Below are positions 1-12,718 of a stretch of DNA of 64,000 nt, piece by piece. Made by a program: the position numbers and the translations under genes. The notes below the pieces were generated by a model. The model made no database searches. It was given only the letters and a program-made list of their open reading frames with translations, and had not been told where the DNA came from. The stretch spans positions 5,018,142 to 5,082,141 of the forward strand of contig BROE01000007.1 of NCBI GenBank assembly GCA_036571765.1, in the 5' to 3' direction. Numbering within the stretch: the first letter of the stretch is position 1; each line of letters begins with the position of its first letter. The DNA comes from Plecoglossus altivelis (taxonomy: Eukaryota > Chordata > Actinopteri > Osmeriformes > Plecoglossidae).

Positions 1-145
1 GCCTGAATGAGAGAGAGCGAGCAGAAGGGGCGAGCAAACCTTGGGTCGGACTTGGCAAGGCGCTGTGAAAACAGGTTTTACCTTGTGCACTGCGTTTCCA
101 CAACCAGTGAAAATGCTCCATTGTTTGTGCTCTCAGCACTCTTCC

Positions 146-195
146 ACACCCCCCCCCCCCCCCCCCTACCCTCCAACCCCCTCTCCCCCCCCACC
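146..195. repeat. C-rich homopolymer tract
   Basis: A run of 18 C (149-166) continues into further C blocks. Runs of this kind are often of uncertain length in assemblies. Confidence 0.9.
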
Positions 196-790
196 CTGGT
201 TTCTCCAGCAACATCCGAGACTCCAGTTTGTTTTCTTCCCGCTGGCTCCTGATTCCATGGAGGATGGAAGCATGTCATTTTCCGGCTCCTTTTGGCCGGC
301 TGAGCGAATCGTTGGTTCGTTGTTTCAGGAGGGCCAATCGCACAGCGTCTTTTCCCACCTGATCCACGGCTCCACACATGAGGGGAACCTAACAAGCTTC
401 AAAGCTGTTTACCCTCTGGTTTGGGAGTCTGGCAAAGAGCAGGTGCGCTGGTGTCTCGAAAGAGCCTCGAAATCAACGTTTTGGGAAACTCCAAGCACTT
501 AACCTTGTTCCTTCGTCATGACATCATCTTGCTGAGAGTTGCAACACTGATTCGATAGCTCAGGTGTTGACACATTGACATGTCGCGGAAGATCCTCGAT
601 CTCCGAACGACATTTGGCGACGATAGTTCCAACCCATCTTGTAGGTTCCATGTTGTTGTCGTGTTTTACAGAAACAACAAGGTGTATTGAATTCTTCGGC
701 AGGCAGCCTTTCAGTCAGCATAACAGTTCTGTCAGCATAACAGTAAGAAGTAGCAGGGCGGCAAAGAGACGAGAAGGCGTGCAAACACAA

Positions 791-914
791 AGGGGTGGGG
801 AGAGGGGAAGGGGGGGAGGGGGAGAGTAGAGGAGATAGGGGAGAGGGGAGAGGGGAGAGGGGAGGGGGAGAGGGGAAAGGGGAGGAGGAGAGAGGATGGG
901 GAGAGGGGAAGGGG
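791..914. repeat. Purine tract of 'ggggaga' type
   Basis: About 120 bases are almost pure G and A on the + strand, in imperfect copies of ggggagagg. Such tracts can adopt triplex or quadruplex forms. Confidence 0.9.
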
Positions 915-1075
915 CTGTTTACACGTGCTGTCATTGCCATCACCATGCCCCCGCTGAGGGCTTCTGAATGCAACAACATCAGAAGTTAGGTCTTTGACAC
1001 AGGCACGCGCGCAAATACACACACAAGCTATTTCTCCTTTTAGGGGTTTTTTATTTTATAAAAGTTGTCAGCTGC

Positions 1076-1740
1076 CTCTCTCCTTCTCTCTCCCTATCCG
1101 CTCCATCTCCCACTCACTCCTCCATCTCCTCTCTCCCTATCCCCTTCATCTCACACTCACTCATCCATTCCTTCTCTCTCCCTATCCCCTTCATCTCACA
1201 CTCACTCCTCCATCTCCTCTCTCCCTATCCCCTTCATCTCACACTGACTCATCCATTCCTTCTCTCTCCCTCTCCCTTCATCTCACACTCACTCCTCCAT
1301 CTCCTCTCTCCCTATCCCCTTCATCTCACACTCACTCCTCCATCTCCTTCTCTCTCCCTATCCCCTTCATCTCACACTCACTCCTCCATCTCCTTCTCTC
1401 TCCCTATCCCCTCCATATCCCACTCACTCCTCCATCTCCCACTCACTCTCTCTCAATAGCCTTCTCTCTCCTGCCTCTCTCTTTTCCCTATCTCTCCATC
1501 TCCCTATCTCTCCTCCCTCTCTCTCCTTCTACCTATCTCTCCATCTCCCTCTCTCTCCTCCCTCTCTCTCCTCCCTCTCTCTCCTTCTACCTATCTCTCC
1601 ATCTCTCACTCACTCTCTCTCAATAGCCTTCTCTCTCCTCCCTCTCTCTCCTTTTCCCTATCTCTCCATCTCCCTCTCTCTCCTCCCTCTCTCTCCTTCT
1701 ACCTATCTCTCCATCTCCCTCACTCTCTATCTCCCTCCCT
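1076..1740. repeat. Pyrimidine minisatellite
   Basis: Imperfect tandem copies of a unit of about 43-46 bp (containing ctccctatccccttcatctc and cactcactcctccatctcc) fill 1076-1440. A related 'ctatctctccatctccc' array follows to about 1740. Confidence 0.85.
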
Positions 1741-1792
1741 TGCACATGGCCCATGCAATGATGTTTTGATCCTATTTTGACCTACTCGTCTT

Positions 1793-1795
<3 letters not shown>

Positions 1796-1857
<62 letters not shown>
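1796..1857. repeat. (CT)n microsatellite, about 31 copies
   Basis: A nearly perfect TC run of 62 bp, followed directly by a short CA/CG tract. Confidence 0.95.
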
Positions 1858-1861
<4 letters not shown>

Positions 1862-2013
1862 ACACGCGCACACACACACACGCGCGCGTGCACACACACC
1901 CCCTCCCACCCCCTCCCACTCTGTCTCCTCCCAGGCTCCCAGCAGTATTCAGCCTCAGATTGATCCAAGGCTCTATCATTCTCCCCCGGGCTCCCCATCA
2001 ATCAGTGGAGCCA

Positions 2014-2125
2014 GCGAGGGAGGGAGGGAGCAGGGATGGAGGGATGGAGGGAGGGAGCGAGGGAGGGAGGGAGCAGGGATGGAGGGAGGGAGCGAGGGAG
2101 GGAGGGAGGGAGGGAGCAGGGATGG
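2014..2125. repeat. GGGA minisatellite
   Basis: Tandem 'gggagggagcagggatggag' units form a G-rich array on the + strand. Confidence 0.9.
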
Positions 2126-2512
2126 ACTTGGTTAGTGGGTTGACCTGCGGCCTCTCTTCCCTCCACACTCTCCAGACAGGGGTAGACAGCGAAGGGGCCT
2201 TGCGATATTTGCTGGGAGGCGTGCCCACGTACACACATGTATAGGTACAGCGTGCAAGTACATGTGTGTAAGTACGTCCAAAGACACACATGCACACAAA
2301 GAGACAACAAATCCATACCATACCCCCCCCGAGTCTGTTGGACCTCCTATCCAAAGAATAGATCTCCTCATGTCTGAGGTATTTCTTCGGAACTTGAACT
2401 GGATTGACTTGGACAGAATGTCAACCAACCACCTTCACTTCCTACAGGCTCGCTAGCCCAACAGGCCAGTTCTAAATACACATGCAGTCATCTGCACACA
2501 GACCACTGCACA

Positions 2513-2706
2513 GATACACTTGCTTTGTTTATACCATAGCACGCACGCACACGCACACACGCACGCACGCACACACACACGCACACACACACACACACAC
2601 ACACTTGCTTTGTTTATACCATAGCACGCACGCACACACGCACACACACACACACACACACTTGCTGTGTTTATACCATAGCACAAGCACACACTCGCAG
2701 ACACAC
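2513..2706. repeat. Compound CA repeat with a three-times repeated unique block
   Basis: The block tttataccatagcac with its flanks occurs three times, each followed by a variable CA/CGCA run. This suggests that the array grew by unequal exchange within the microsatellite. Confidence 0.9.
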
Positions 2707-3504
2707 ACTCGCTTTAATGAAAGGCTTCCTCCTTTGTGTTTCCCTACTCCTCCGCCAGCAGAAGTAGGTTTTAGATCAATATTATCAGTTTGATATTCTG
2801 AGGCATCTGAAGAGATATTTTACCGAAGCAAACTCACTGGGGGGGGGGGGGTGAACGATTAAATATTTAAAGCAGAAAGAATGCATTTTTCACTCAGTTG
2901 AGAGCAGGAGAGAGAAGGCTTTGGCTGGCTTTGATAGCTCCCTGTTTCGAGAGCAACTCTCCTAACTGCAGACTTCCATACCCTGAATCCAAAACTCATG
3001 CATCATGCAGCTCTCTCTGGTCCTGCAGGTCACCAATCGAATCCGTAGTCTGCCTTTGAACAGGTATCTCTCAGAAATCAATGGAGATCGATATGTTGTT
3101 GTGAAACTCTAGTTTCAGTCATTGTAGGTGATATACTGTAGACAACGTTGTGACGCTCTGGGAATTACACGGGGCAGATTGGACAGAGAGAGTAGACTAT
3201 TTGGATTCGGTCTGTGTCTGTGTAGTATGTATGTGCGCATGTGTGTTCGTGTTCTGCAAGTGACATGTCGTCTACGGTATAAGTCTATTCCTCATTAAAA
3301 TGTTGGCAAGGTAAGATAGTGAGGTGTCCTGTTCACAGTCACAGTGAGTTGGTGGTAGTGCTGTTAATTTAATAACTGGATGTTTTAATGTGGGCTTTTT
3401 TCATTCTTAAATGTTTCACCAATCAATTAATGTCTGAAATGGCCATTTCAAATCACTTTAATTAGGCAGTTTTGATGACCCATTAAGGCTTTCAGAAATT
3501 ACAG

Positions 3505-4023
3505 CCCCCTCTGTCTCTCCCAGCCTCTATCTTTCAGCGTATCTCTGTCTCTCCTAGCCTCTCTCTCTCCCAGCCTCTCTGTTTCAGCCTCTCTCTGTCT
3601 CTCCTTGTCTATCTCTCTCCCAGCCTCTCTCCCAGCCTCTCTCTGTCTCTCCTAGTCTCTCTCTCCCAGCCTCTCTCTCTCAGCCTCTCTCTGTCTCTCC
3701 TAGCCTCTCTCTCTCTCTCTCTCCCAGCCTCTCTCTTTCAGCATCTCTCTGTCTCTCCTAGTCTCTCTCTCTCTCTCTCTCCCAGCCTTTCTCTTTCAGC
3801 TACTCTCTGTCTGTCTTAGCTCTTCTCTTTCTCAGCCTCAGCCTCTCTCAGCCTCAGCCTCTCTCAGCCACAGCCTCTCTCAGCCTCAGCCTCTCTCAGC
3901 CACAGCCTCTCTCAACCTATCCCAGCCTCTCTCAGCCTCAGCCTCTCTCAGCCACAGCCACTCTCAGCCTATCCCAGTCTCTCTCAGCCTCAGCCTCTCT
4001 CAACCTATCCCAGCCTCTCTCTT
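3505..4023. repeat. Pyrimidine minisatellite of 'cagcctctctctgtctctcctag' type
   Basis: Imperfect copies of cagcctctctctgtctctc run from about 3505 to 3830. Shorter 'cagcctctctcagcc' copies follow to 4023. Confidence 0.85.
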
Positions 4024-4370
4024 CTCTCATCCATAGCCGATGGCTCTGCTCTTGTTCTTTCTTCATCCTTTCATTTTCTTTCTTGTGTGATGAGGTGTGG
4101 GGGAAGGGAGAGGTGGGGGGGCAGGCTGTTTCAATCCTTGTGCACTGCCAGAAGGGACCGGGGGGTGGTGGTGCGGGGGGCAAGATGGGGGTGGTGTATA
4201 GGGTGCATGGTATGGAAGATTTTGACCTGCCTCTGCGCAGACAAGGAGAGAGAGAGAGATAGAAAGAGAGAGAGAGGGAAAGTGTTTGACACAGAGATAG
4301 GGAGAGGTAGATAAAGGTTAGAGTGGTGTTGACGTAGCTGGTATCCAGGGGAGGTCCAGACTCTCTTCTC

Positions 4371-4396
4371 CAGCCAGCCAGCCAGCCAGGCAGCCA
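4371..4396. repeat. (CAGC)n tetranucleotide repeat
   Basis: About six copies of cagc/cagg lie in tandem in otherwise plain sequence. Confidence 0.9.
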
Positions 4397-5827
4397 GAGA
4401 ACAGGCCAGGGACTGGGACCTGCGGTGGACTGGAGCTTTTAGAAGCTCTTGGCTGTGCCAGGTAAATGCTTCTCCCTGTCTGGAGGTCACCATCCGTAGG
4501 AATTAACCCGTCATCGCTCCATCCCTCTTCGTCCGCCGGAGGAGGAGGCTTCCTGGCTCTCAACAGACTTACCCTGTCACCATTAATATCTCACCTCTCC
4601 CCTCTGCTCTCCCTTTTCCTTGTTCGTGTCTTTTGGTGGTTTTGTGTGGAAGGGTGCCCAGAAGGAGAAGGCGGACAGGGGGGTGGAGGGGGAAGGGGGT
4701 AGGGGGGAGGCAGGTGGAAGTACCTTTTTCCAGGGGTATCTGGAGGCAGGAGACGAGGTGGGGAGGGCACCCGGGGTCAAGGATGGTTCGCGTTCGTCTC
4801 CAACTCATTTAGACGGAGCCATTTGTTGACATGATGGGAGATACCAAAGGCTTTTTTCCGCATGCCGAAGGAGAGAGAGTCACCTCATCGATTTTTCCAG
4901 AGGAAACGGGACCCCCACCCCTCCCCCCCTCTCTCTGTTGCTCTGCCTCTCTAGCTCTCTTTCTCTATATGTCGCTCTTGCTGTCTCTCTGTCAGTCTGT
5001 CTCCGTCGTTTCATCGATTGTTGACCATGGGCAGAGGCCGAAAAGGCCTCCCCGCTTATGGCAACAAGAAGAAAGCGATTGATTGGCCGGGGGCTATGGC
5101 TGCCACATGTTGATTTGCAGAGCCCTCTCCAGGCACGAGGAAGCCCACGTGGTCGACCTTCAGCAGGACTAGACTCAAGCAGAGACTTCGTTTCTCTCTT
5201 TGTCACAGACTTGGCTACTCAGTGTTTCTGCCCTGTGAGAGACAGGAGGGAAGGAGAGGAGTCTAGGGGGCTGACCTTCAGAGAGACCTCTCTCTCTCTT
5301 TCTCTCTCTCCCTCTCTCGCTGTCTCTCTATCTCTCTCTGTCTCTTGCCTCTCTCTGGAGTGGGAAGGGTTCTAGTGAAAGTTTAATGGGTTCAGGGCCG
5401 GGCCCTTAGTGAGGGTTGTGTGTGTATGTGTGGGAGAGAGAGAGGGCATCCAGGAGTGTGCTTCCGCTCTTCAGTTAAACTGGAGGCTTGAGTGGTGGAG
5501 ACAAAACCCCAGGGATGGACGTGTACAAACAGGTACACACACACACACTCACACACACACACTCACACACACACGCCCGCGCATACACACACTCGCTTAC
5601 ACACACATACTCACACATAAGTTTGTTACTGCTCTGTATCCATCTGTCCATGTCTCTCAATCTCTCATTCTCTCTTCCTCTCTCTCTCTCTCTTCCTCGC
5701 TCTCTCTTTCTCTCCCTCCTACCCCCTTACTCTCTCCCTCCGTTCCCCTTACTCTCTCTCGCTCCCTCCATCCCTCCTCACCCTCACTGTCTCTTGTTCC
5801 CTCCCTCCCTCCCTCCCTCCCCCTTAG

Positions 5828-6369
5828 TCTCTCTCTCCCCCCATCCCCTTACCCTCTCACTCCCCCCTTCCCCCTTACTCTCTCTCTCCCTCACTCCCCC
5901 TTACTCTGTCTCTCTCACACACACTCACTACCCCTCAGCTCCTTTGTTTTAGAGACAACAACAGATATTTCCAGGACAGGAATTCACAGTGGATTGTGAG
6001 AGCAGAGGAAATTGATGTGCCATTAAGAGCCTTTATGACTTTTTTATCAGAGTGGGAGGAAGACGAGTTGGAGGTTTCAGAGTGTACCTGGGGGGGGTCT
6101 CTTCTCTCCCCCCATCCCTTACCCTCTCACTCCCCCCTTCCCCCTCTCTCTCTCTCCCTCACTCCCCCTACTCTGTCTCTTCTCACACACACTCACTTAC
6201 CCCTCAAGCCTCCTTTGTTTTAGAACAACAAACAGATATTTCCAGGACAGGAATGCACAGATGAGATTGGTGAGAGCAGAGGAAATTGATTGTGCCATGA
6301 AGAGGCCTTTATGACTTTTTTATCAGAAGTGGGAGGAAGACGAGTGAGGTTCAGAGTGTACCTGGGGGG
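5828..6369. repeat. Tandem duplication of about 270 bp
   Basis: Copy 1 (about 5828-6097) and copy 2 (about 6098-6369) share the same order of landmarks: a ccccatccccttaccctc stretch, a cctttgttttag block, agatatttccaggacagga, gagcagaggaaattgat and gacttttttatcag. They differ mostly by one-base insertions and deletions. Confidence 0.9.
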
Positions 6370-6726
6370 GTGCAGGGGGGGCAGGGGAGGCTGCCAGGGG
6401 TGGAGGACGAGGTGGAGGGGGGGGGCAGCGCTGTCCCGGGGAGGAACACAGCAGAACCCAAGACATCATGTCGGCTCCATCAGGAGAGGCAGTGGTGCGT
6501 TGGAGAGAGGGGGCGTTGAGCAGGGGCAGTGAGCTGGTCACTGTGCCCTCCCAAGACAGCTCCGGGCGCTCAGCTGAAGGACCACGCTTCCCTTGGCCTC
6601 ATCTGGGCAGAGCGTGCGTGTGCGTGCGTGTGTGCATGCGTGCGTGTGGCATTAATATTGATGAATGATGCTGCAGATACGATGAGATCGATGTGGGGGT
6701 TGGAGTGCCCGCCTACCCGCGCCTGC

Positions 6727-6778
6727 GCGTGTGTGTGTGAGTGTGTGTGTGTGTGTGCGTGTGTGTGTGTGTGTGTGT
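6727..6778. repeat. (GT)n microsatellite
   Basis: About 52 bp of GT with one GA and one GC interruption. Confidence 0.92.
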
Positions 6779-7694
6779 AGTCTTATAGGGAGTTCCAATC
6801 CAGGACATAGTGTAGACTGCAGACCTCCTCAGATAATGAGCCTTAAGTGTTCTGTGGTGTCTCCTCACCCCCGGGTCTGTCTGTGGGTTAAAGTACATCA
6901 TGTCAATCATTTGATTTCAGAACTGTTTATAGGGAAACTCTGGTCGACGGGACTGCAACTCCAATATGGATTCACTTCATCCACATGGGTTTTTTTCAGT
7001 ATTTCTATGTTTACGTGCAACGTTGCTCAGTTGCTCGATTTTCAAGTTTTAATTCATAATCTGGAAGTGGATTTTAAGAGAGTGTGGCAGGCATGCCCTG
7101 TGAAATGCTGCACAGACACACACACAAGCACACATGCACACACTGACACACAGACACACACAGGCACCTGCACACACTGACACACACACGCAGATAACGG
7201 AATGGAATGGGATTGGATTTTTAAACATAATAATCTATGTGTCTGTTTGAATCAAATGATAAACACAATAACTCAGTCTTTATTTTTAACGTTTTGCCAA
7301 GGCTGTTTATCATTGGGGATGGAAAGAGCGAATCACCCTCAAGAATGGAGCACCATCAAGCCTGTTTTCCTATTGGCTGTGTAACCCCGGTTCATTTCCT
7401 GTGTGTGAGTCAGGTGAGAAGGCTGGGACTCTGGAGGACTCGTCTCCGTGAAAACATTGACATAAACCACCCAGCCATCTTCTTGTTTGCCTCTAGATTG
7501 TGACCCACCATTTTGTTTTTTGTTCTCTCTCTGCTTTAACACCGGCGCTGCCAGGGAAGCTACGCTCTTGAAGACAGACCATCTCTCTTTTGCCGTTTTT
7601 TTTTGCTCTCTTACCCTCCATGTTTCTCTCTCCCTCTCTCTCCTTCTCTCTGTCTTTCTATCTCCCTCTCTCTTCAAACCCCCTCTTCCACCCT

Positions 7695-7700
<6 letters not shown>

Positions 7701-7752
<52 letters not shown>
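7701..7752. repeat. (CT)n microsatellite
   Basis: A perfect TC run of about 26 copies inside a wider pyrimidine-rich stretch from 7620. Confidence 0.95.
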
Positions 7753-7753
<1 letters not shown>

Positions 7754-8247
7754 CTCCCTCTAAGTGTGGGGGATTTGAAAGGAGTACATCTAAATCCTGG
7801 TGGGTCTCCACTCTCACTGAGCCACAGGGGCTGTGCTTGACTTCGGATGACTTTGAAGGCTGACAGTCAAAACCAGCCCAACACCGAAAAATAGCACTAA
7901 GCATTAGGCAGCCAGTCCGTCACTCATGCTCACATTGTTATGGAGTTTAACCAAAGCTTAAGAGGCAGGATAACCACTCCGACTAGTGTGTCTGCTTCCC
8001 TCTTGTCAGCTGTCCTCATTGACAGAGAACTTGTGCTGTTAAACTGCTTGTGTTATGGAGCATACTCTTGTCTGGGGTTTAGCTGGGGGTCTGCTCGCTC
8101 TTCTTCAGCCGTCAGTCCCAGAGCCTTTAAGCCCGTGGCTTTTAGCCGGATCTGCCATTCAGAACGTCAGAGGAACCTAGTAGGATCTCTGCACCAGGGC
8201 TCCTGCGCTCCTCTGAGCTGTTGGGCCTGCCCTTGTTTTGGAGGCCT

Positions 8248-8357
8248 GGGTATGGGGTGGGAGTGGGTTGGGGTGGGGGGTGGGGTGAGGTGGGCTGGAG
8301 TGAGTGTGGGGTGGGGGTGGGGTGGGGTGGGGGTGGGGTGAGGTAGTGGTGAGGGGT
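8248..8357. repeat. G-rich 'ggggt' tract
   Basis: About 110 bases hold many runs of three to six G separated by T or GT, a pattern able to form G-quadruplexes on the + strand. Confidence 0.88.
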
Positions 8358-9288
8358 ACAGAGGCGCCCTCTGAGTTCTTCCACACCTGAGCAACATACT
8401 TCGACGCCCGTTTCCTCGCCAAACCCCAGGAGACCGCTAACGTCTTCAAATAAAAAAAGCGAACCAAAAAAACAACAACAAAAACTAGCCAAAACAACAT
8501 GAAATATTAACACTGAACGAACATAAGTTCTGCTTCTTCTTCCGAGCAGATTTGGCATGTGCTAGTTGTACTGCGCGGCGTGTTAGATGAAATAAAACCT
8601 TTGCCTAGCTCGGTGCGTTAATACCATGGTGTTTTGGGCAGGGCGGAGATGCAAGCCTAGTGTGGTCTAGAGGATTAACACAGCATAGTGCCTGGATATT
8701 AGCAGGCTCAGGGGTTTCACATCAGAACCTGTGGTGAGGGATTTGGGGGCATTTGGTTTGTCTCCTGCACAGGGGGGCAACCAGGAAGACCAGAGCCGCT
8801 AAGCCCCACCCCCCGTGTACCTCCGCTTACGCCTACTGACAACAGGGGACGGGGGGCAGACATATTGGTGACTTTGAGCTTTCGTCTTGGTAACTGATTA
8901 CATTATTGTCGTCTGATTAAAAATGAGTCACTCTTGACAACAGCCTTCGGCTATTTTGTCATTCTTTCATTTGGAAGGGACCCTCTTCTGAAAGCAACGT
9001 GCAAATAATGAGCGTGGCAGAGAGACAAGGACGAGAAGTCCACCGTTCTTGACAGCATCGCAGATACTTTGCACCTTCTCGTAACTGTACTCCAGAGGTT
9101 GCCAAGGAACAGTCCGTCCACAAAGCGACATCCCATCTCAATCTTAAAGTCGAATGTGTTAATTGGACGGCTGATCAACGCCAACGCATCAAGTAGATGT
9201 AGGATGTTATTGCCCTGTGTCCATGTCCAGCAGTCTTTATGCTCTGCTGAGAGCTTCCAGCTCGATGCTCTGACACTAGTACGAAGAG

Positions 9289-9531
9289 GCAGGAAGAGAG
9301 AGAGACACAGGGAGAGAGAGACAAGGGGAGAGAGACAAGGAGAGAGGAACAGAGAGGGAGAAGGTAGACTCTAACGAGAGGATGGATGCTTTAAGAGGAT
9401 AGAGAGAAGGACATGGAGAAAGGGAGAGCGAAGGAGAGGGAGGAAGAGAGAGAGAGAAAGAGAGGGAGGAAGAGAGAGAGAAGGAGACGGAGGAAGAGAG
9501 AGAAGGAGAGGGAGGAAGAGAGAGAGAGGTC
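9289..9531. repeat. GA-rich tract
   Basis: Two purine-rich blocks (9289-9366 and 9400-9531) are made of gagagagacaagg and gagggaggaagagagag units. Confidence 0.88.
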
Positions 9532-9707
9532 TCGATGCTAACCCCTGCATGGCAGTAGACAGGGTTCAGGGGGTCGACTGCATTGGCACCATTTTCTAAA
9601 CAGTGACACCACTGCCGTCTTGAGTTTCCACAGCCCATTATGCTCCATTAGACCTTGATGACTTCTGAATGGGAAACCTTGAAGACACCTTGAGAGAGAC
9701 TGCAGCA

Positions 9708-9738
<31 letters not shown>

Positions 9739-9913
9739 TCTTCACACATGCTCTGAAGGGAGAGGCTGAGTCATAACACTTGAAGCGTAGAAAGCTGCCT
9801 TGCGTAAACAGTGAGACAATAGCCTAAAATAAAGCATTGTCACTCGGAATCAACAGACTATGGAGGGCCAGAGCCTAGTTTGCTGTGGCTCAGTTTCCTC
9901 TGTGCTTGTTTAC

Positions 9914-9921
9914 GTGTGTGT

Positions 9922-9954
<33 letters not shown>
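9914..9954. repeat. (GT)n microsatellite
   Basis: A GT run with one A interruption. Confidence 0.92.
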
Positions 9955-10170
9955 GACAACCAGAGCGGGCCGGTGTGGTTATATGAGCTTCCATCTGGAA
10001 TCGCTCTGTTGTGGTGTGAGATGTGTGCTGAGTACTGCCCTATCATGCTCTGCTTGCAGATGCACACACACACAAAGACAGATCACATTTCCCTCCCTGG
10101 TCTGGATGACTGACAGGGACATTGTGATGGAAGGCGAAGGCCTGCTTTAAAATAGCCTCCCTCTATCTCC

Positions 10171-10335
10171 CAAAGAGAGAAAAGAGAAGAGAAGAGAGAA
10201 GAGAAGAGAGAGAGCGAGAGAGAGAGAAGAGAAGCGAGAGGAGAGAGAAGACAGAGACAGAGACAAGAGACAGAGACAGAGACAGAGACAGAGACAGAGA
10301 CAGAGACAGAGACAGAGACAGAGACAGAGACAGAG
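10171..10335. repeat. GA tract leading into a (GAGACA)n hexamer array
   Basis: The first half is gagaagagaa-type purine DNA. From about 10250 it becomes a regular gagaca hexamer repeat of about 13 copies. Confidence 0.92.
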
Positions 10336-11269
10336 TGGACAGATAGGGAGAGTCATAGTGAGAGGGGAGACTAAACACTACTGCTGTCTCACACTCTAGG
10401 CAGCGTTGGAAGAGCCACGTCTGTCTACACTTCCAGGTTCATTTGTCTGTCTGTCTGTGTGTGGCTGTGGCTTGATTATCTTGCGAACTAAGCACTGTAC
10501 ATAGTTGCAAATCGGCCTTTGTCTTGTTCAGGTCAAGATGGATTTTGGCGCAGAAGTGATCTCGCAAATCCAGCTGACTCACATGTTTACCATATCCCGC
10601 TCATTTACCGTATATTGTCACACTCTAATGGGAAGGAGTATCTGTTGCAAGGTCTGAAGATAGCAACAACAAAGTAGTTACTGGATACATACAAGAAACA
10701 ACATGGGCCGGACTGTCACTTCATCATTGAACATTTCCACACGTCACCATGAAATTGAGGCAACGTAAGAGGGCAAGGGTCAAGGATATGTTTCCTGTCT
10801 GTTGAGGAGGCCGTTTAGAAACAAAAGCAGGTTTTCGCTTTGAATCCATCATCCCCACATAACCGTTTACTACCTAGCCACAGTCTGTCTTTCAGCAGTG
10901 AACATTAGCGAGAAATCTACCCAAATAACTATCAATTATAGCCAACTAACTGTAGTAGAGGGAAACTAACAAGGTTATTCAGCCAACTGTTATTTGAGGT
11001 TTGGGATGTAAGTTTCAGGAGAGAAAGAGAGAGAACATGCTGCGTGTTTAACTAGAAGAACTAGAACTGTCAGCCACAGTCGGGAATACCACAGGCAGAG
11101 CTCTAGCGTTAGCAAAGGAATAGAGAAGGCATGCTGGGTAATTACAGGGTGAGTGGGTGCTGTTAGCATCTCCCCAGGGTGCCTGATGAGAGAGAAGAAA
11201 TCCAGTCCAGGTCAGGAGGTCTGGCAAGAGTGTGGCAGGCTGATCTTTGATTCCAGCCAACCATGTCAT

Positions 11270-11406
11270 TACACACACACACATGTGCACGCGCAGGCGC
11301 GCACGCACACACACACACACGCACGCACGCACACACACACATACACACACTTGCACGTGGGATATCACTGCAGCCCCCAGATACTTAACAAGGTTCCATC
11401 ATATGC

Positions 11407-11442
<36 letters not shown>
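11270..11442. repeat. Two CA microsatellites
   Basis: A CA/CGCA tract at 11270-11352 and a purer CA run at 11407-11442 flank 54 bp of plain sequence. Confidence 0.92.
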
Positions 11443-11444
<2 letters not shown>

Positions 11445-12131
11445 GCTACTCAGTTCTATTCACCATGTAGATGTACACAAGTATATTGCTAAGTATTGTC
11501 CTCCTACACGCACTGTGTTCAGTATGCCACTTGTATGGTTAAACCACACTGTATACAGCTTTTTTATTTGACAATAAATTGCACTAAACAGCAGTGGGGT
11601 TATTGGTCAGGGTAGGTTTTTTTTAATCTCAACAACACAACAAGCTGGGCATGTATGTGGGATTGTACTGGCACAATAAGAAGAAGTGGCCACATTACGC
11701 ATTGTGATTGCCATTTGTTGATGCATTGTGCATCCAAGTGGTGACCAAGCTTGATCATGTCGGTGTTGTGAAGCAGGGAGGGCGTTCAGAATCCATGGCT
11801 GTTGGTTTGATCCGCCACCTCCAATCTCTGGGGTAAAGAGCACACTGTTAGACAGCTGTCGAGATGTTAAAAGCCAGTTGTCTGAAACCATTTCATAACA
11901 CTTGTCCTGTATGTCTGAACGCCTCCCCTGTTTAGATGTTTCCTGTTTCTATCATGGGCCTTTTGCTTGTTTCTCCTTCACTTGAACACAGGAACGGTTC
12001 TGTACTCTAAAATGTTCTATACAGTCTCTATAATGCACATTCACCGACACATACTGCATAAACAAAACACATTTATAGTCTGCATATTTGACACCCCTCC
12101 TCCTCTCTCCCCCTCCACGCAGACACAAACA

Positions 12132-12133
<2 letters not shown>

Positions 12134-12166
<33 letters not shown>
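12134..12166. repeat. (CA)n microsatellite
   Basis: A CA run of about 16 copies. Confidence 0.92.
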
Positions 12167-12168
<2 letters not shown>

Positions 12169-12649
12169 ATACTGTACACACATTGTAATCCCAGAACTGT
12201 TTTTTTCCAATAGCAATAACCAGAGAAGAAGAAGCCAGGCTTAAACTGGTGCGCAAAAGCTTAAAGCTAAACCCCTGCCTCTACTTCTGTCTCTGCCTCT
12301 TTACTCTGCCTTTTCTGCCTCCCCCCAGCTCTGCGTCTGGCTCTATCTCTGTCAGTGCCTCGGTGTCTATCTGCCTCCGCCTTTGTGTCTGTCTCTGCCT
12401 CGGCCTCATCCGCAGCTTGGCTTGCGGGGATATTAACACTAGCGGTTAACGCCGCATGTCACATGCCCCCTTCGGCTCGGCCACATTACCATGTCTGCCT
12501 CAGATCTTGGCATGTCAGGCCCTGACCTTTACCTCACAGACGGAGAGGAGAGACGCACGTTACACATGTATTTATCTCCCTCCCTGTTCAATTACGGAGG
12601 CTCGACACATGCCACGAGACAGCCGAGCTAATAACCTCCACTCCACGTC

Positions 12650-12718
12650 GCGCACACACACACACACGCACGCACGCACGCACGCGCGCGCGCACGCACA
12701 CACACACACACACACACG
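12650..12718. repeat. CA/CG compound microsatellite
   Basis: A CA run broken by CGCA and CGCG blocks. The alternating purine-pyrimidine pattern is a candidate Z-DNA former. Confidence 0.9.
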
